Assembly: GCA_963790085.1 (NCBI GenBank)
Contig: CAWBNH010000006.1
Coordinates: 1-64,000, forward strand
Source of the DNA: CAXMST01 sp963790085
Lineage (GTDB): Bacteria; Actinomycetota; Thermoleophilia; Solirubrobacterales; 70-9
DNA: 64,000 nucleotides
Direction: 5' to 3'
The translations under genes were made by a program, and so were the position numbers. This document shows, one piece after another, positions 32,179-40,756 of this stretch. Position 1 is the stretch's first letter, and the number at the start of each line of letters is the position of its first letter. The notes under the pieces were generated by a model that saw only the letters and a list, made by a program, of their open reading frames with translations, was not told where the DNA came from and did not search any database.

Positions 32179-33357
32179 TCAGCGACCGGGCTGCTCGCCG
32201 ACCTGCGCGGGTGCGTAGGTGCGCTCGGCGTCGGCGACCGCCGAGCGGTAGATCTCCTCGATGCTGAGGCCTTCCGCCAGGCCCCGGCGGGCCCGCTGCG
32301 CGCCGTTCGGCCCCTCGACCTCGGCGTCGATCCCCAGCGCTTCGCGGGCCGGCGCGGTCCACTCCAACAGCCGCTCGACCGCCGCGGTGGCCTCGATCTC
32401 ACGACGCGATGCGAAATCGATCAGTCTGCCGTCCATCCCGTAGCGGATCGCCCGCCAGAGGTTCTCCTCGACCTCACGGGCACGGAGCGGCGGGGCCAAG
32501 AGGCCGTCGTCGTAGTCGAGCGCAGCCTGGGCGGTACAGGCCATCATCAGGCCCGCGAGCCGGAACGACTCCTCGCCGCGGCTCTGGGCGTCGCAGATCC
32601 GGATCTCGACCGTGCCGAACAGATGATGGGGTCGCACGCTCCACCAGAGCTGCGTCGACTCGACGATCGAGTTGGTCGCCTCGAGCAGTCCGACGAAATC
32701 GGCGTAGTCGACCCAGGCGCCGAACGGGTCATGGATCCCGCAGCGGGGGAAGGTCCGGGTGAAGATCTGCGTGCGCATCGACTGCAGACCGCTGTCCCGG
32801 CCGTCGAGGAAGGGCGAGTTCGCGGACACCGCCAGCAGCGTCGGCAGCACCCCGCGCAGGTGGTCGCAGACCGCGATCGCCCGATCGGCGCCGCGGATGC
32901 CGACGTGAACGTGCAGGCTCCAGGTCTGGTTGCGCTGGGCGACGTAGCCGAGGTCAGCCCGCAGCCGCTGGTAGTGCGGCGTGTCGATGATCTCCTGGTC
33001 GAGGTAGCTGGCCCACGGGTGAGTTCCCATCGCGGCCAGCGCCAGGTCGCGCTGCGAGGCGAGCGCGAACAGCCGGCGTCGCACTTCCTGCTGTTGGACG
33101 ATCGCCTCGGAGAACGTCTCGGCCCGGCCCGAGCGGATCTCGATCTCGGTGTCGATCAGCTCGCCGCGGGCCGATTCGGCGAGCAGCTCATCCTCGGCGC
33201 AGGCCGCGATCACCTCGTCGAAGCGGTGGGCGAGGTCGAGCGTCCGGGGATCGAGCAGCGCGAACTCCTCCTCGATCGCCACCGTGAAGTCCTTCGAGCC
33301 TTCGAAGCGCTCCCGGGCCCCGACCAGGTCGAGGCCCTCGTCCCGGGCCATGGTCAT
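32179..33357 (-). CDS. GCS2-family carboxylate-amine ligase (YbdK-like glutamate-cysteine ligase)
   Basis: This 392-residue protein has the GCS2 motifs FTVAIEEEFALLDP near residue 24, ELIDTEIEIRSG, GTHPWASY, TWSLHVHVGI and PHHLFGTVEIRICD. These acidic and His residues bind Mg-ATP and glutamate. The family makes gamma-glutamyl peptides with weak glutamate-cysteine ligase activity; the in vivo product is often unknown, and actinobacteria mainly use mycothiol. It lies 9 bp downstream of rex and is probably the last gene of the rex-containing operon, which may tie it to redox control. Confidence 0.88.
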   Translation of the reverse strand: MTMARDEGLDLVGARERFEGSKDFTVAIEEEFALLDPRTLDLAHRFDEVIAACAEDELLAESARGELIDTEIEIRSGRAETFSEAIVQQQEVRRRLFALASQRDLALAAMGTHPWASYLDQEIIDTPHYQRLRADLGYVAQRNQTWSLHVHVGIRGADRAIAVCDHLRGVLPTLLAVSANSPFLDGRDSGLQSMRTQIFTRTFPRCGIHDPFGAWVDYADFVGLLEATNSIVESTQLWWSVRPHHLFGTVEIRICDAQSRGEESFRLAGLMMACTAQAALDYDDGLLAPPLRAREVEENLWRAIRYGMDGRLIDFASRREIEATAAVERLLEWTAPAREALGIDAEVEGPNGAQRARRGLAEGLSIEEIYRSAVADAERTYAPAQVGEQPGR

Positions 33358-33366
33358 CGCAGATCC

Positions 33367-34074
33367 TCAGGTCAGATAGAAGTAGAGCGCGTACAGCAGG
33401 TCGACGGCAGGGCTCGAGGTGTGGACCGTGACCTCGGGCGGCATCTCCAGGAGCCTGTCCGAGTAGTTGAAGATGATCGTCACTCCCGCCTCGACCAGCC
33501 GGTCGGCGACATCCTGCGCCGAGTCGGGGGGCACGGCGAGAACCCCGACGACGATCTCCTCGTCGGCGACGACCTTGTCGAGGTCGTCGATCGCCCGCAC
33601 CTCGACCCCGCCAAACTCCTTGCCGACCAGCTTCGGGGAGCTATCGAAGATCGAGACGATCCGGAAGCCATGGTCGGCGAAGATGTCGGAGGAGGCGATC
33701 GCCTGGCCGAGGTTGCCGGCCCCGAAGAGGGCGATGTTGTGCTGGCCGGAGGTGCGCAGGATCTTGCGGATCTCCGCGACCAGCGAGTCGATCTGGTAGC
33801 CGACGCCTCGCTTCCCGAACTTGCCGAAGCCCGACAGGTCGCGACGGATCTGGGTCGAGTTGATGTGCGTCCACGAGGCCAGCTCCTGGGAGGAGATCGT
33901 CTCCTTGTCCATCTTCCGCGCCTGGATCAGGACCTGCAGGTACCGCGAGAGCCGCGCGGCGACGCCCAACGACAGCCGGACCGGCGCGCCGTCGCCGTCG
34001 AGCTCGTCGATCGCGACGGCGTCACCCTGTTCGGCCCCGGCGGCAGGGCTGTTGGCACCGGAGCGCTCGCTCAT
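33367..34074 (-). CDS. rex: Redox-sensing transcriptional repressor Rex
   Basis: This 235-residue protein has an N-terminal winged helix with LSRYLQVLIQARKMDKETISSQELA and NSTQIRRDLSGFGKFGKRGVGY (about 38-88). A Rossmann domain with NIALFGAGNLGQAIA at ~98 and a C-terminal swapped helix ending PAVDLLYALYFYL follow. Rex binds DNA when NADH is low and derepresses fermentation and respiration genes. Its N-terminus carries ~30 extra acidic residues. The ATG at 34074 overlaps the glutaredoxin-like stop by 4 bp. I found no Rex operator copy in the nearby promoters. Confidence 0.97.
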   Translation of the reverse strand: MSERSGANSPAAGAEQGDAVAIDELDGDGAPVRLSLGVAARLSRYLQVLIQARKMDKETISSQELASWTHINSTQIRRDLSGFGKFGKRGVGYQIDSLVAEIRKILRTSGQHNIALFGAGNLGQAIASSDIFADHGFRIVSIFDSSPKLVGKEFGGVEVRAIDDLDKVVADEEIVVGVLAVPPDSAQDVADRLVEAGVTIIFNYSDRLLEMPPEVTVHTSSPAVDLLYALYFYLT

Positions 34075-34328
34075 GCCCCAAAGGTAGCGAGCCGGGCGCG
34101 GACGGCGTCGAGATCGACCAGCAGCTCACAGATCCGCTCGCCGTCGATCTCGACCACGGGGATACGCTCGAGCAGGTCGCGATGCAGGTCCTCGTCCGCC
34201 TCGATGTCGACCTCGGCGAGCTCGAACCGGAAACCCTCACCACGCAGGCGGAGCAGCCCGAGACGGGCCTCCTCGCAGAGATGGCAGCCGTCGCGCCCGT
34301 AGAGCCTGAGCTCTGGGGAGCCGCTCAT
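34071..34328 (-). CDS. Glutaredoxin-like (DUF836) thiol-redox protein
   Basis: This 85-residue protein has the thioredoxin fold with CHLC at residues 15-18, the cis-Pro segment ERIPVVEIDGE and a C-terminal helix. Its size and motif fit the DUF836 / glutaredoxin-family proteins often located next to rex in actinobacteria. It could reduce disulfides or mixed thiols in the cytoplasm. It overlaps rex by 4 bp and tsaD by 4 bp, so it is translated within one operon. Confidence 0.9.
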   Translation of the reverse strand: MSGSPELRLYGRDGCHLCEEARLGLLRLRGEGFRFELAEVDIEADEDLHRDLLERIPVVEIDGERICELLVDLDAVRARLATFGA

Positions 34329-35311
34329 CGGGCGATCGGATCGAGCTCGAGGTAGTCCGGAAAGGGCAGCGCGGGAAGGTACTCGGCGGCAGCCCCGATC
34401 ATCGCCGCGTTGTCGGTGCAGAGCTCCGGCTCGACCAGCTTCAGGCGAACGCCCCGCTCCTCGCAGAGCCGCCCCGCCCGCGCCCGCAGCGAGGTGTTGG
34501 CCGCGACGCCGCCGCCGAGCGCGACCGCCTCCCAGCTCCCGGCGTCGAGCGCCCGGGCGAGCTTGCTGACCAGCTGATCGACGACCGCCTCCTGAAAGCT
34601 CGCAGCCAGATCAGCGCGGCTCGCGGCGAGCGCCTGGTCCGAGAGATCGCGAACCACGTAGGCGAGCGCGGTCTTGAGGCCGCTGAAGCTGAAGTCGAGC
34701 CGCGGGTCGCGGCTCATCGCCACCGGGAAGTCGAAGGCCGCGGGGTCTCCGTCGACCGCGCACCGCTGGATCGCCGGGCCGCCCGGATAGCCCAGCCCGA
34801 GCAGGCGGGCAGCCTTGTCGAGCGCCTCGCCGGCGGCATCGTCCAGGGTCTGGCCCAGCAACTCGTAGCGGTCACGGTCCTCGACCCCGGCGAGCAGGGT
34901 GTGGCCGCCGCTCGCGATCAGCGCCAGGAACGGAGGCCGCAGAGGCTCCGGCTCGAGGTAGGCCGCGGCGACGTGACCGAGCAGGTGATCGACCGGGATC
35001 AACGGCTTGCCGGCGGCCGCGGCCAGCGCCTTTGCGGTGCTGACGCCGACCAGGAGGGCGCCGATCAAGCCGGGCCTGGTGGTAACCGCGATCGCGTCGA
35101 CGTCGTCGAGGGTCGTGTCGGCCTCAGCCAGAGCGGCGTCGACGACGGGGTTGATCAGCTCGACGTGATGCCGCGAAGCGACCTCGGGCACGACGCCGCC
35201 GTATCGCTCATGGGCCGCAGCCTGCGAGGAGATCACGTTGCTGAGAACGGTCGAGCCGGCGGTCACGGCGGCGCAGGTGTCGTCGCAGGACGTATCGAGC
35301 GCCAGGATCAT
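34325..35311 (-). CDS. tsaD: tRNA N6-adenosine threonylcarbamoyltransferase
   Basis: This 328-residue ASKHA-fold protein has MILALDTSCDDTCAAV at the start, the metal-binding His pair in HLLGH near residue 110, IASGGHTLL, DFSFSGLKTAL and GGGVAANTSLR. It transfers the threonylcarbamoyl group to A37 of ANN-decoding tRNAs, with TsaB and TsaE. ATG 35311 overlaps the rimI stop by 4 bp. A longer upstream open frame is antisense-like low-complexity sequence and was excluded. It forms the block tsaE-tsaB-rimI-tsaD. Confidence 0.98.
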   Translation of the reverse strand: MILALDTSCDDTCAAVTAGSTVLSNVISSQAAAHERYGGVVPEVASRHHVELINPVVDAALAEADTTLDDVDAIAVTTRPGLIGALLVGVSTAKALAAAAGKPLIPVDHLLGHVAAAYLEPEPLRPPFLALIASGGHTLLAGVEDRDRYELLGQTLDDAAGEALDKAARLLGLGYPGGPAIQRCAVDGDPAAFDFPVAMSRDPRLDFSFSGLKTALAYVVRDLSDQALAASRADLAASFQEAVVDQLVSKLARALDAGSWEAVALGGGVAANTSLRARAGRLCEERGVRLKLVEPELCTDNAAMIGAAAEYLPALPFPDYLELDPIAR

Positions 35312-35805
35312 CCGTCGGGCTCGCCGAGCCACATGATCAGGGCGTCCTCGTTGTTGTCGTGGTAGTAGCGCACGCGGCGGCCCGCGGGCCGGAATCCGAG
35401 CCGCTCGTACATCCTGATCGCAGCGAGGTTCGACACGCGGACCTCGAGCGTGTAGCGCTGCTCGCGGCCCGCCCGCTCCCGCATCGCCTCGATCAGCCTC
35501 ACGGCGATGCCGCGACGGCGCTCCTCGGCGTCGACGGCAACGTTCATCAGATGCCAGATATCGGCGTACCGCGAGCAGACCAGGTAGCCGATCAGTCCCG
35601 ACTCGGTCTCGGCGGCCAGGCAGATCCCGGACGGCTTCGAGAGCTCGAGCACGAACATCGCCAGCGACCACGGTGCCGGGAATGAGCGTCGCTCGATCGC
35701 CAGCACCGCCGGGAGGTCCGCGTAGGTGAGCCGCCGGATGGCGACGCCCGCGGCCAGCGGTTCGCCGGTGAGGATCGCATTCTCGCTAGCGGCCGTCTCG
35801 CTCAC
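35308..35805 (-). CDS. rimI: Ribosomal-protein-alanine N-acetyltransferase
   Basis: This ~165-residue GNAT protein has IRRLTYADLPAVLAIERRSFPAPWSLAMF (the RimI signature). The acetyl-CoA loop is VAVDAEERRRGIAVRLIE, and LEVRVSNLAAIRMYERLGF and RYYHDNNEDALIM follow. It acetylates N-termini such as that of ribosomal protein S18. The GTG at 35805 has GGAG upstream and overlaps the tsaB end by 20 bp; an ATG 5 codons earlier at 35820 is the alternative. Placement inside the t6A gene block is typical. Confidence 0.93.
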   Translation of the reverse strand: MSETAASENAILTGEPLAAGVAIRRLTYADLPAVLAIERRSFPAPWSLAMFVLELSKPSGICLAAETESGLIGYLVCSRYADIWHLMNVAVDAEERRRGIAVRLIEAMRERAGREQRYTLEVRVSNLAAIRMYERLGFRPAGRRVRYYHDNNEDALIMWLGEPDG

Positions 35806-36469
35806 GCCATCGCTCCGCATCGGGTCTTCGCAGGTACAGGGGCTTCACGTCCTCGGGCGCTCCCGCCTCGATCGCCTCTGACGCGGCGTAGACGTGGCGG
35901 GCCGAAAGCCTGTGGGCCGGATGCTCATCGGGGAGAACCTCGATCCCAACCGCCTCCAACTCGCCCCTGAACCTTACCGCGCCGTCGCCGGCCGCAAGCG
36001 GGACAGCGAGGCCGTTGAACGCGCCCGCGAACGAGTCCGGCCGGGCCACGGTCGGCGGCCCCGCCGCCGCATCACCAGGGCGCAGGATCGCAGCGAAGAC
36101 CTGATCCCGACGCGCATCGATCACCGCCAGCCGCGCCCGCCCGTCCGCCGCCGGGATCCCGGCGGCGAGCGCGGCGGTGGTCTCGACCGGCGCGAGCGGC
36201 AGCGCCAGCGCCTGCGCAAGCGCCCGCGCGGTCGCGACACCGATCCGGATCCCGGTGAACGATCCGGGCCCGACCCCGACCGCGATCCTGCCGACCCGCT
36301 CCCAGCCACCGCCCTCGATCACCGCCTCGTGCGCGGCTGCGAGCAGCGCCGGCCCGTGTCGGGGGCGGCCGTCGGGACCGGGCCCGACCCGGCGCTCGGC
36401 GGCGAGCTCGCCGCCGGCCCCGAGACCCGCGATCGTGTCAGGCGTCGCCGTATCGATCACCAGGGTCAT
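35786..36469 (-). CDS. tsaB: tRNA threonylcarbamoyladenosine biosynthesis protein TsaB
   Basis: This 227-residue protein begins MTLVIDTATPDTIAGL and has RIAVGVGPGSFTGIRIGVATARALAQAL, LAVIDARRDQVFAAI and RHVYAASEA. It is the partner that stabilises TsaD and lacks its metal His pair. It follows tsaE by 17 bp. The ATG at 36469 starts the domain exactly; the upstream open extension is not conserved-looking. Confidence 0.96.
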   Translation of the reverse strand: MTLVIDTATPDTIAGLGAGGELAAERRVGPGPDGRPRHGPALLAAAHEAVIEGGGWERVGRIAVGVGPGSFTGIRIGVATARALAQALALPLAPVETTAALAAGIPAADGRARLAVIDARRDQVFAAILRPGDAAAGPPTVARPDSFAGAFNGLAVPLAAGDGAVRFRGELEAVGIEVLPDEHPAHRLSARHVYAASEAIEAGAPEDVKPLYLRRPDAERWRERDGR

Positions 36470-36486
36470 CGTTGTCGTCCCGGCGG

Positions 36487-36909
36487 TCAAGCGTCGATCG
36501 CGATCTCGCGCCGGTCGCCGCCCGCGTGCTCGATCCGAACGGTCGCCGCAACCGGGCCGATCTCGGCAGCACCGACCTCTGGCCACTCGACGAAGGCGAC
36601 CGAGTCGGGGGTCAGGTAGTCGTCGAGCAGGCCGGGCTCCTCTTGCTCGAGCGAGCCGAGCCGGTAGAGGTCGAGATGGGAGACGGGCACGGGCCCCGCG
36701 TACCGCTGTCCGATCGTGAACGTGGGCGAGGTGACCGGGTCGGTGACGCCGAGCGCTCGGCACGCGCCCCGCACGAACGTCGTCTTGCCCGTGCCCAGCT
36801 CGCCGGCCACGAGCACCACGTCGCCGGGCCGCAGACGCTCGGCGAGCTGCGCGGCAAGGCGCTCGGTCTGATCGGGGGAGCCGGTCTGATGGCGGACCGT
36901 GTCACTCAT
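36487..36909 (-). CDS. tsaE: tRNA threonylcarbamoyladenosine biosynthesis ATPase TsaE
   Basis: This 140-residue P-loop protein has VVLVAGELGTGKTTFVRGACRALG, the switch segment SPTFTIGQRY, VSHLDLYRLGS and VAFVEWPEVG. It hydrolyses ATP to reset the TsaB-TsaD complex. It is the first gene of the tsaE-tsaB-rimI-tsaD-grx-rex-GCS2 run. I see neither a strong ribosome-binding site nor a TAnnnT hexamer just before its ATG, so the operon promoter may be further upstream. Confidence 0.96.
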   Translation of the reverse strand: MSDTVRHQTGSPDQTERLAAQLAERLRPGDVVLVAGELGTGKTTFVRGACRALGVTDPVTSPTFTIGQRYAGPVPVSHLDLYRLGSLEQEEPGLLDDYLTPDSVAFVEWPEVGAAEIGPVAATVRIEHAGGDRREIAIDA

Positions 36910-36948
36910 CGCCGCGAGCCCTGCGAGACCGGGGAACCACCGAGCGCG

Positions 36949-37644
36949 CTAAGCACCGAACAGGTCGAGCTGGTCTGTCGTCGGCTCGGCCGCGGGCGTC
37001 GAGCTCGCGGCCGGCGGCCCGTCTCCGTCCCCGTCGCGCTCCTCGCCCTCGGCTGCGATCGGGGCCGGCTCGGACAGCAGCGCCCGGAGCCGGTCGAAAT
37101 CCTCGAGCAGGGTCTCCTTCATCGCCGGCGTGCGCAGCGCCGCCGCAGGGTGCAGCAGCGGGAAGACGAAGACCGTGCGGTCACCGAGGGCGTGAATCTG
37201 CGGGGCACCCCGCACCCGGGTGATCCCGGTCGGGTTCCGGGTCAGCAGCTTGGTCGCGAAGTTGCCAAGCGTCGCCACGACCTTCGGCTCGATCAGCTCC
37301 ACCTGCCCGAACAGGTAGGGCCTGCAGGCCTCGATCTCGGCCGGCTGCGGATCGCGATTGCCGGGCGGCCTGCACTTGAGCACGTTGGCGATGAAGACCT
37401 CTTCGCGGCTCAACCCGATCCCGGCGAGCAGCTCGTCCAGAAGGCCCCCGGCACGGCCGACGAACGGCAGCCCGCGACGGTCCTCGTCAGCTCCGGGAGC
37501 CTCGCCGACGAACATCAGCTCGGCGTTCGAGTTGCCGGCGCCGAACACGACCTTGGTCCGCGTCTCCGCAAGTGGACATCGGACGCACCCGGAGGCCTGG
37601 TGGTACAGCTCGATCAGCCGCTCTCGGCGGGTGTCGGTCGTCAC
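36949..37644 (-). CDS. Family 4-like uracil-DNA glycosylase
   Basis: This 231-residue protein has the motif FVGEAPGADEDRRGLPFVGRAGGLLD near residue 45, VLKCRPPGNRDP, and the second active-site loop LLHPAAALR. Cys20, Cys23 and two later Cys (LKC, EAC) match the 4Fe-4S cluster of family 4 enzymes. It removes uracil from DNA in base excision repair. A C-terminal ~35-residue Pro/Asp-rich tail ends in DQLDLFGA. The last two elements are unusual and may contact a partner such as the sliding clamp (QLDLF resembles a clamp-binding motif). GTGA overlap with the fmdB-like gene. Confidence 0.92.
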   Translation of the reverse strand: MTTDTRRERLIELYHQASGCVRCPLAETRTKVVFGAGNSNAELMFVGEAPGADEDRRGLPFVGRAGGLLDELLAGIGLSREEVFIANVLKCRPPGNRDPQPAEIEACRPYLFGQVELIEPKVVATLGNFATKLLTRNPTGITRVRGAPQIHALGDRTVFVFPLLHPAAALRTPAMKETLLEDFDRLRALLSEPAPIAAEGEERDGDGDGPPAASSTPAAEPTTDQLDLFGA

Positions 37645-37928
37645 TCTGCCTGGCCCGGCGGTCGCTTCCCCGTGCCGCCCTTGCGGCGGGCCCTGTCCAT
37701 GCTCTGCTTCCACCGGCTCCTGGCGCCGCCGCGGTCGATCCCCCGAGCGTCCTCGGCCCGCCGGCGCTGGTTGGCGGTCATCTGGCGGACCGGCGCCGCG
37801 AAGCTAGACAGCAGCCTTCCCGCATCGGTGGCTCCGCAGGCCGGGCACGCCGCATGCTCCGTCCCCGCCTCCACGAGGCGCTCGAATCGGGCCCCGCAGG
37901 CACTGCAGTCGAACTCGTAGATCGGCAC
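37641..37928 (-). CDS. FmdB-family zinc-ribbon protein
   Basis: This 95-residue protein begins with the FmdB pattern PIYEFDCSACGARFERLVE and a second CPACG, which form a zinc ribbon. A basic tail (residues ~50-95) is rich in Arg, Lys and Gly and may bind nucleic acid. The GTG at 37928 gives the exact family N-terminus, and TACGAT ends 6 nt before it. It is co-translated with the uracil-DNA glycosylase. FmdB proteins are putative regulators with no defined role. Confidence 0.88.
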   Translation of the reverse strand: MPIYEFDCSACGARFERLVEAGTEHAACPACGATDAGRLLSSFAAPVRQMTANQRRRAEDARGIDRGGARSRWKQSMDRARRKGGTGKRPPGQAE

Positions 37929-37934
37929 GAACTG

Positions 37935-37940
37935 ATCGTA
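37935..37940 (-). promoter_or_regulatory. -10-like hexamer for the fmdB-UDG operon
   Basis: TACGAT on the minus strand ends 6 nt before the GTG at 37928. Confidence 0.45.
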
Positions 37941-37994
37941 GTGACGCCCGCGGATCGGGTCCACCACAGCGGGTGGCAGCGCTCAACCGACGCC

Positions 37995-38000
37995 TATACT
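37995..38000 (+). promoter_or_regulatory. -10-like hexamer for the DUF2520-panC-panB operon
   Basis: TATACT, a near-consensus -10, lies 84 nt upstream of the first start at 38085. No good -35 is visible. Confidence 0.4.
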
Positions 38001-38084
38001 TGGCGGCGCCACGGGCCGCGACCCTGCTGGGCGTGGACCCTGAAGAGGCTGACGTGAACGGACAACGCCGACCGGTATCTCGAG

Positions 38085-38888
38085 ATGAGGGAACTGGAAC
38101 GGGACCCACTAACCAGCGCCACCCGGGATCGGGTGGGACCGTCGATCGCCCTGATCGGCCAGGGTCGCCTGGGCAGCGCGGTGGCAGGCGCGGCCGCAGC
38201 CGCCGGCCTCGAGGTGCGGACCGCCGGGCGCGACGGCATCGCCGAGGCGTGCGCCGGCATGGACGTCGCGCTGCTCTGCGTGCCTGACGAGGAGATCGAG
38301 TCAGCCTGCGCGAGCGTGGCGGCGGTCGCCGGGGCTCCCGGCTTCGTCGGCCACGCGAGCGGCGCGACCGGCCTCGGGGCCCTGGCCGGCGCCCGCGAGG
38401 CCGGCTGCCGGACCTTCTCGCTGCACCCACTGCAGACGATCCCCGGCCCGGAGGCGTCGCTGGACGGGGCACCGGCCGCGATCGCCGGATCGGACACGGA
38501 GGCGCTCGATGTCGCGCGCTCGCTGGCGGCAGCGCTCGGGATGCGGCCGTTCGAGGTACCGGAGGAGGCACGCCGCGCCTATCACGCCGCGGCCTCGATC
38601 GCCTCGAACTTCCTCGTCACGCTCGAGGAAAGCGCCGTCGATGTGCTGCGGGCGGCCGGCATCGAGGGCGGGCGCGAGCTGCTTGCTCCGCTGGTGCTGC
38701 GAACCGCCGCGAACTGGGCCGAGCAGGGCGCCGGCGCGCTGACCGGGCCGATTGCGCGCGGCGACGAGCGCACGGTCGCGGCGCACCTCGAGGCGCTCGC
38801 GGCGGCCAACCCGGAGCTGCTCTCGCTGTATGAGGCGCTCGCCGACCGCTCCCGGGCGGTCGCCACGCGACGTAGGATCGAGGCATGA
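38085..38888 (+). CDS. Rossmann-like / DUF2520 protein
   Basis: This 267-residue protein has a dinucleotide fold (SIALIGQGRLGSAVAGAAAAAG near residue 20, ALLCVPDEEIESAC). A DUF2520 helical domain follows, with FSLHPLQTIPG, RRAYHAAASIASNFLVTLEE and LTGPIARGDERTV. It resembles ketopantoate-reductase/pyrroline-reductase-like proteins. This family is often encoded directly before panC, as here, with a 4-bp overlap, so a role in pantothenate supply is likely, possibly ketopantoate reduction. That reaction is inference. Confidence 0.88.
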   Translation: MRELERDPLTSATRDRVGPSIALIGQGRLGSAVAGAAAAAGLEVRTAGRDGIAEACAGMDVALLCVPDEEIESACASVAAVAGAPGFVGHASGATGLGALAGAREAGCRTFSLHPLQTIPGPEASLDGAPAAIAGSDTEALDVARSLAAALGMRPFEVPEEARRAYHAAASIASNFLVTLEESAVDVLRAAGIEGGRELLAPLVLRTAANWAEQGAGALTGPIARGDERTVAAHLEALAAANPELLSLYEALADRSRAVATRRRIEA

Positions 38889-39826
38889 AGCTCGTTCGAA
38901 GCAAGCGAGCGCTGAGGGATCAGCTGCTCCCGGCCCGGGCGGCTGGGCGGTCCGTGGGTCTGGTGCCGACGATGGGGTATCTGCACGACGGGCACCTGTC
39001 GCTGCTCAGGGCCGCCCGCGATCGCTGCGAGCTGGTCGTCATGACCTCGTTCGTGAACCCGGCACAGTTCCGCTCGGACGAGGACCTCGCCTCCTACCCG
39101 CGAGACGAGGAACGGGACGCCGGGTTGGCCGCGACGGCTGGCGTCGACCTCCTCTACGCGCCACCGACCTCGGAGGTCTACCCGGACGGCCACGCGACCT
39201 CGGTGATCGTCGACGGCATCACCGAGGTGCTCTGCGGCGATCCCGGCCGGCGCGGGACCGAGCACTTCCGCGGGGTCACCACCGTGGTCGCGAAGCTGTT
39301 CAACACGGTGCAGCCGGATGTTGCGTTCTTCGGCCAGAAGGACGCGCAGCAGGCGATCGTGATCGAGCGGATGGTCCGGGACCTCGACTTCCCGGTCGAG
39401 ATCGTGGTGATGCCGACGATCCGCGAGCAGGACGGGCTGGCGATGTCGTCCCGCAACTCCCACCTGAGCCCGGACGAGCGCCGGCGGGCCACCGCGCTGA
39501 ATCAGGCTCTGGAGGCCGTTCGCGAGCGGGCCGAGGGCGGCGGATCGGATCTCCGCGCGGCGCTCGCCGCCGGCCGCTCGGTGCTCAGCCGGGCCGGCAT
39601 CGAGCCCGAGTACCTGGAGGCGCGCGACGCCTCCGATCTGAGCCCGATCGAGAGCTTCAACGGCAGGGCCGTGCTGGTCGCGGTGGCGGCGCCGGTCGGG
39701 CCGACGAGGCTGATCGACAACCTCGTGATCGTACCCCGGCCCCTGGCGCCGGCATCCGGCGCGAGCTGGCAGCCTTCGCAGCGAGCCGCGGCCCGGCCCA
39801 CAGCACGAGCAAAGGAGAGACGATGA
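38885..39826 (+). CDS. panC: Pantoate--beta-alanine ligase
   Basis: This 313-residue protein has the adenylate-forming motifs VPTMGYLHDGHLSLLRAA near residue 28, SFVNPAQF, GQKDAQQ, and LAMSSRNSHLS. It joins pantoate and beta-alanine with ATP to make pantothenate. The ATG overlaps the upstream stop (ATGA), and its own stop overlaps panB (ATGA). TAGGAT ends 6 nt before the start, so a second, leaderless panC transcript is possible. The C-terminal ~30 residues are Ala/Pro/Arg-rich and extend past the usual end. Confidence 0.96.
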   Translation: MKLVRSKRALRDQLLPARAAGRSVGLVPTMGYLHDGHLSLLRAARDRCELVVMTSFVNPAQFRSDEDLASYPRDEERDAGLAATAGVDLLYAPPTSEVYPDGHATSVIVDGITEVLCGDPGRRGTEHFRGVTTVVAKLFNTVQPDVAFFGQKDAQQAIVIERMVRDLDFPVEIVVMPTIREQDGLAMSSRNSHLSPDERRRATALNQALEAVRERAEGGGSDLRAALAAGRSVLSRAGIEPEYLEARDASDLSPIESFNGRAVLVAVAAPVGPTRLIDNLVIVPRPLAPASGASWQPSQRAAARPTARAKERR

Positions 39827-40743
39827 GCAGCGCTCCCAGAGTTCCCGACACGCCTCCTGAGGACCGCACGCCGATGACCCTGCCGCGGCTTCTCGAGATG
39901 AAGCAGCAGGGTCGGCCGATCGTGATGATCACCGCCTACGACTACCCGTCGGCCACGGTCGTCGAGGAGGCGGGCGTCGACCTGGTCCTCGTCGGCGACT
40001 CGGGGGCGATGACCGTCCTCGGTCACGAGTCCACGGTGCCGGTCGGGATGGACGAGATGCTGATGCTGGCGGCCGCCGTGCGGCGTGGGCTGAAGACCCC
40101 CCTGCTCGTCGGCGACATGCCGTTCGGGTCCTACGAGCAGTCGAACGAGCAGGCCGTCGCCAACGCGCAGCGGTTCGTCAAGGAGGCGGGCTGCGAGGCG
40201 GTCAAGCTCGAGCGTGGAGGAGCCTCGGTCGACCGCGCCCGGGCGATCATCCGGGCCGGCATCCCGGTGATGGGCCACGTTGGCCTCACCCCCCAGACGG
40301 CCACTCAGCTCGGGGGCTACAAGGCCCAGGGCAGGACCGGGGAGACGGCCTCGGAGATCGCCGAGGACGCGTTCGCGTTGCAGGCGGTCGGCTGCTTCGC
40401 GATCGTCTTCGAGGCGGTGCCGGCGGCGGTGACCGAGGCGATCATGCCGAGGATGGAGATCCCGGTGATCGGGATCGGGGCCGGCGGCGCGACCTCGGGC
40501 CAGGTGCTCGTCTTCCACGATCTGCTCGGCATCAACACCGGGCACGTCGCGCGCTTCGTCAAGCGCTACGCGGAGATCCACCGGGGCATGGTCGAGGGCG
40601 TGACCCGCTACGCCTCCGAGGTCCGGCGGCGCTCGTTTCCCGCCGAGGAGCACAGCTACTCGATCGACCCCGACGAGCTCCGCGCACTCCGCGACTACCT
40701 CGAGCAGGACTCGCTGGCGGCCAACACGCCCTGGGACTGGTAG
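39823..40743 (+). CDS. panB: 3-methyl-2-oxobutanoate hydroxymethyltransferase
   Basis: This 306-residue TIM-barrel protein has VMITAYDYPSA, VDLVLVGDSGAMTVLGH, GDMPFGSYE, VKLERGG, MGHVGLTPQTATQLGGYKAQGR and VIGIGAGGATSGQVLVFHDLLGI. It makes ketopantoate from 2-oxoisovalerate and methylene-THF. AAAGGAGAGAC precedes the ATG at 39823. Motifs are complete. With DUF2520 and panC it forms a pantothenate operon; the antisense lipoprotein gene ends 14 bp away. Confidence 0.96.
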   Translation: MSSAPRVPDTPPEDRTPMTLPRLLEMKQQGRPIVMITAYDYPSATVVEEAGVDLVLVGDSGAMTVLGHESTVPVGMDEMLMLAAAVRRGLKTPLLVGDMPFGSYEQSNEQAVANAQRFVKEAGCEAVKLERGGASVDRARAIIRAGIPVMGHVGLTPQTATQLGGYKAQGRTGETASEIAEDAFALQAVGCFAIVFEAVPAAVTEAIMPRMEIPVIGIGAGGATSGQVLVFHDLLGINTGHVARFVKRYAEIHRGMVEGVTRYASEVRRRSFPAEEHSYSIDPDELRALRDYLEQDSLAANTPWDW

Positions 40744-40756
40744 CCGCTCTGACGGC

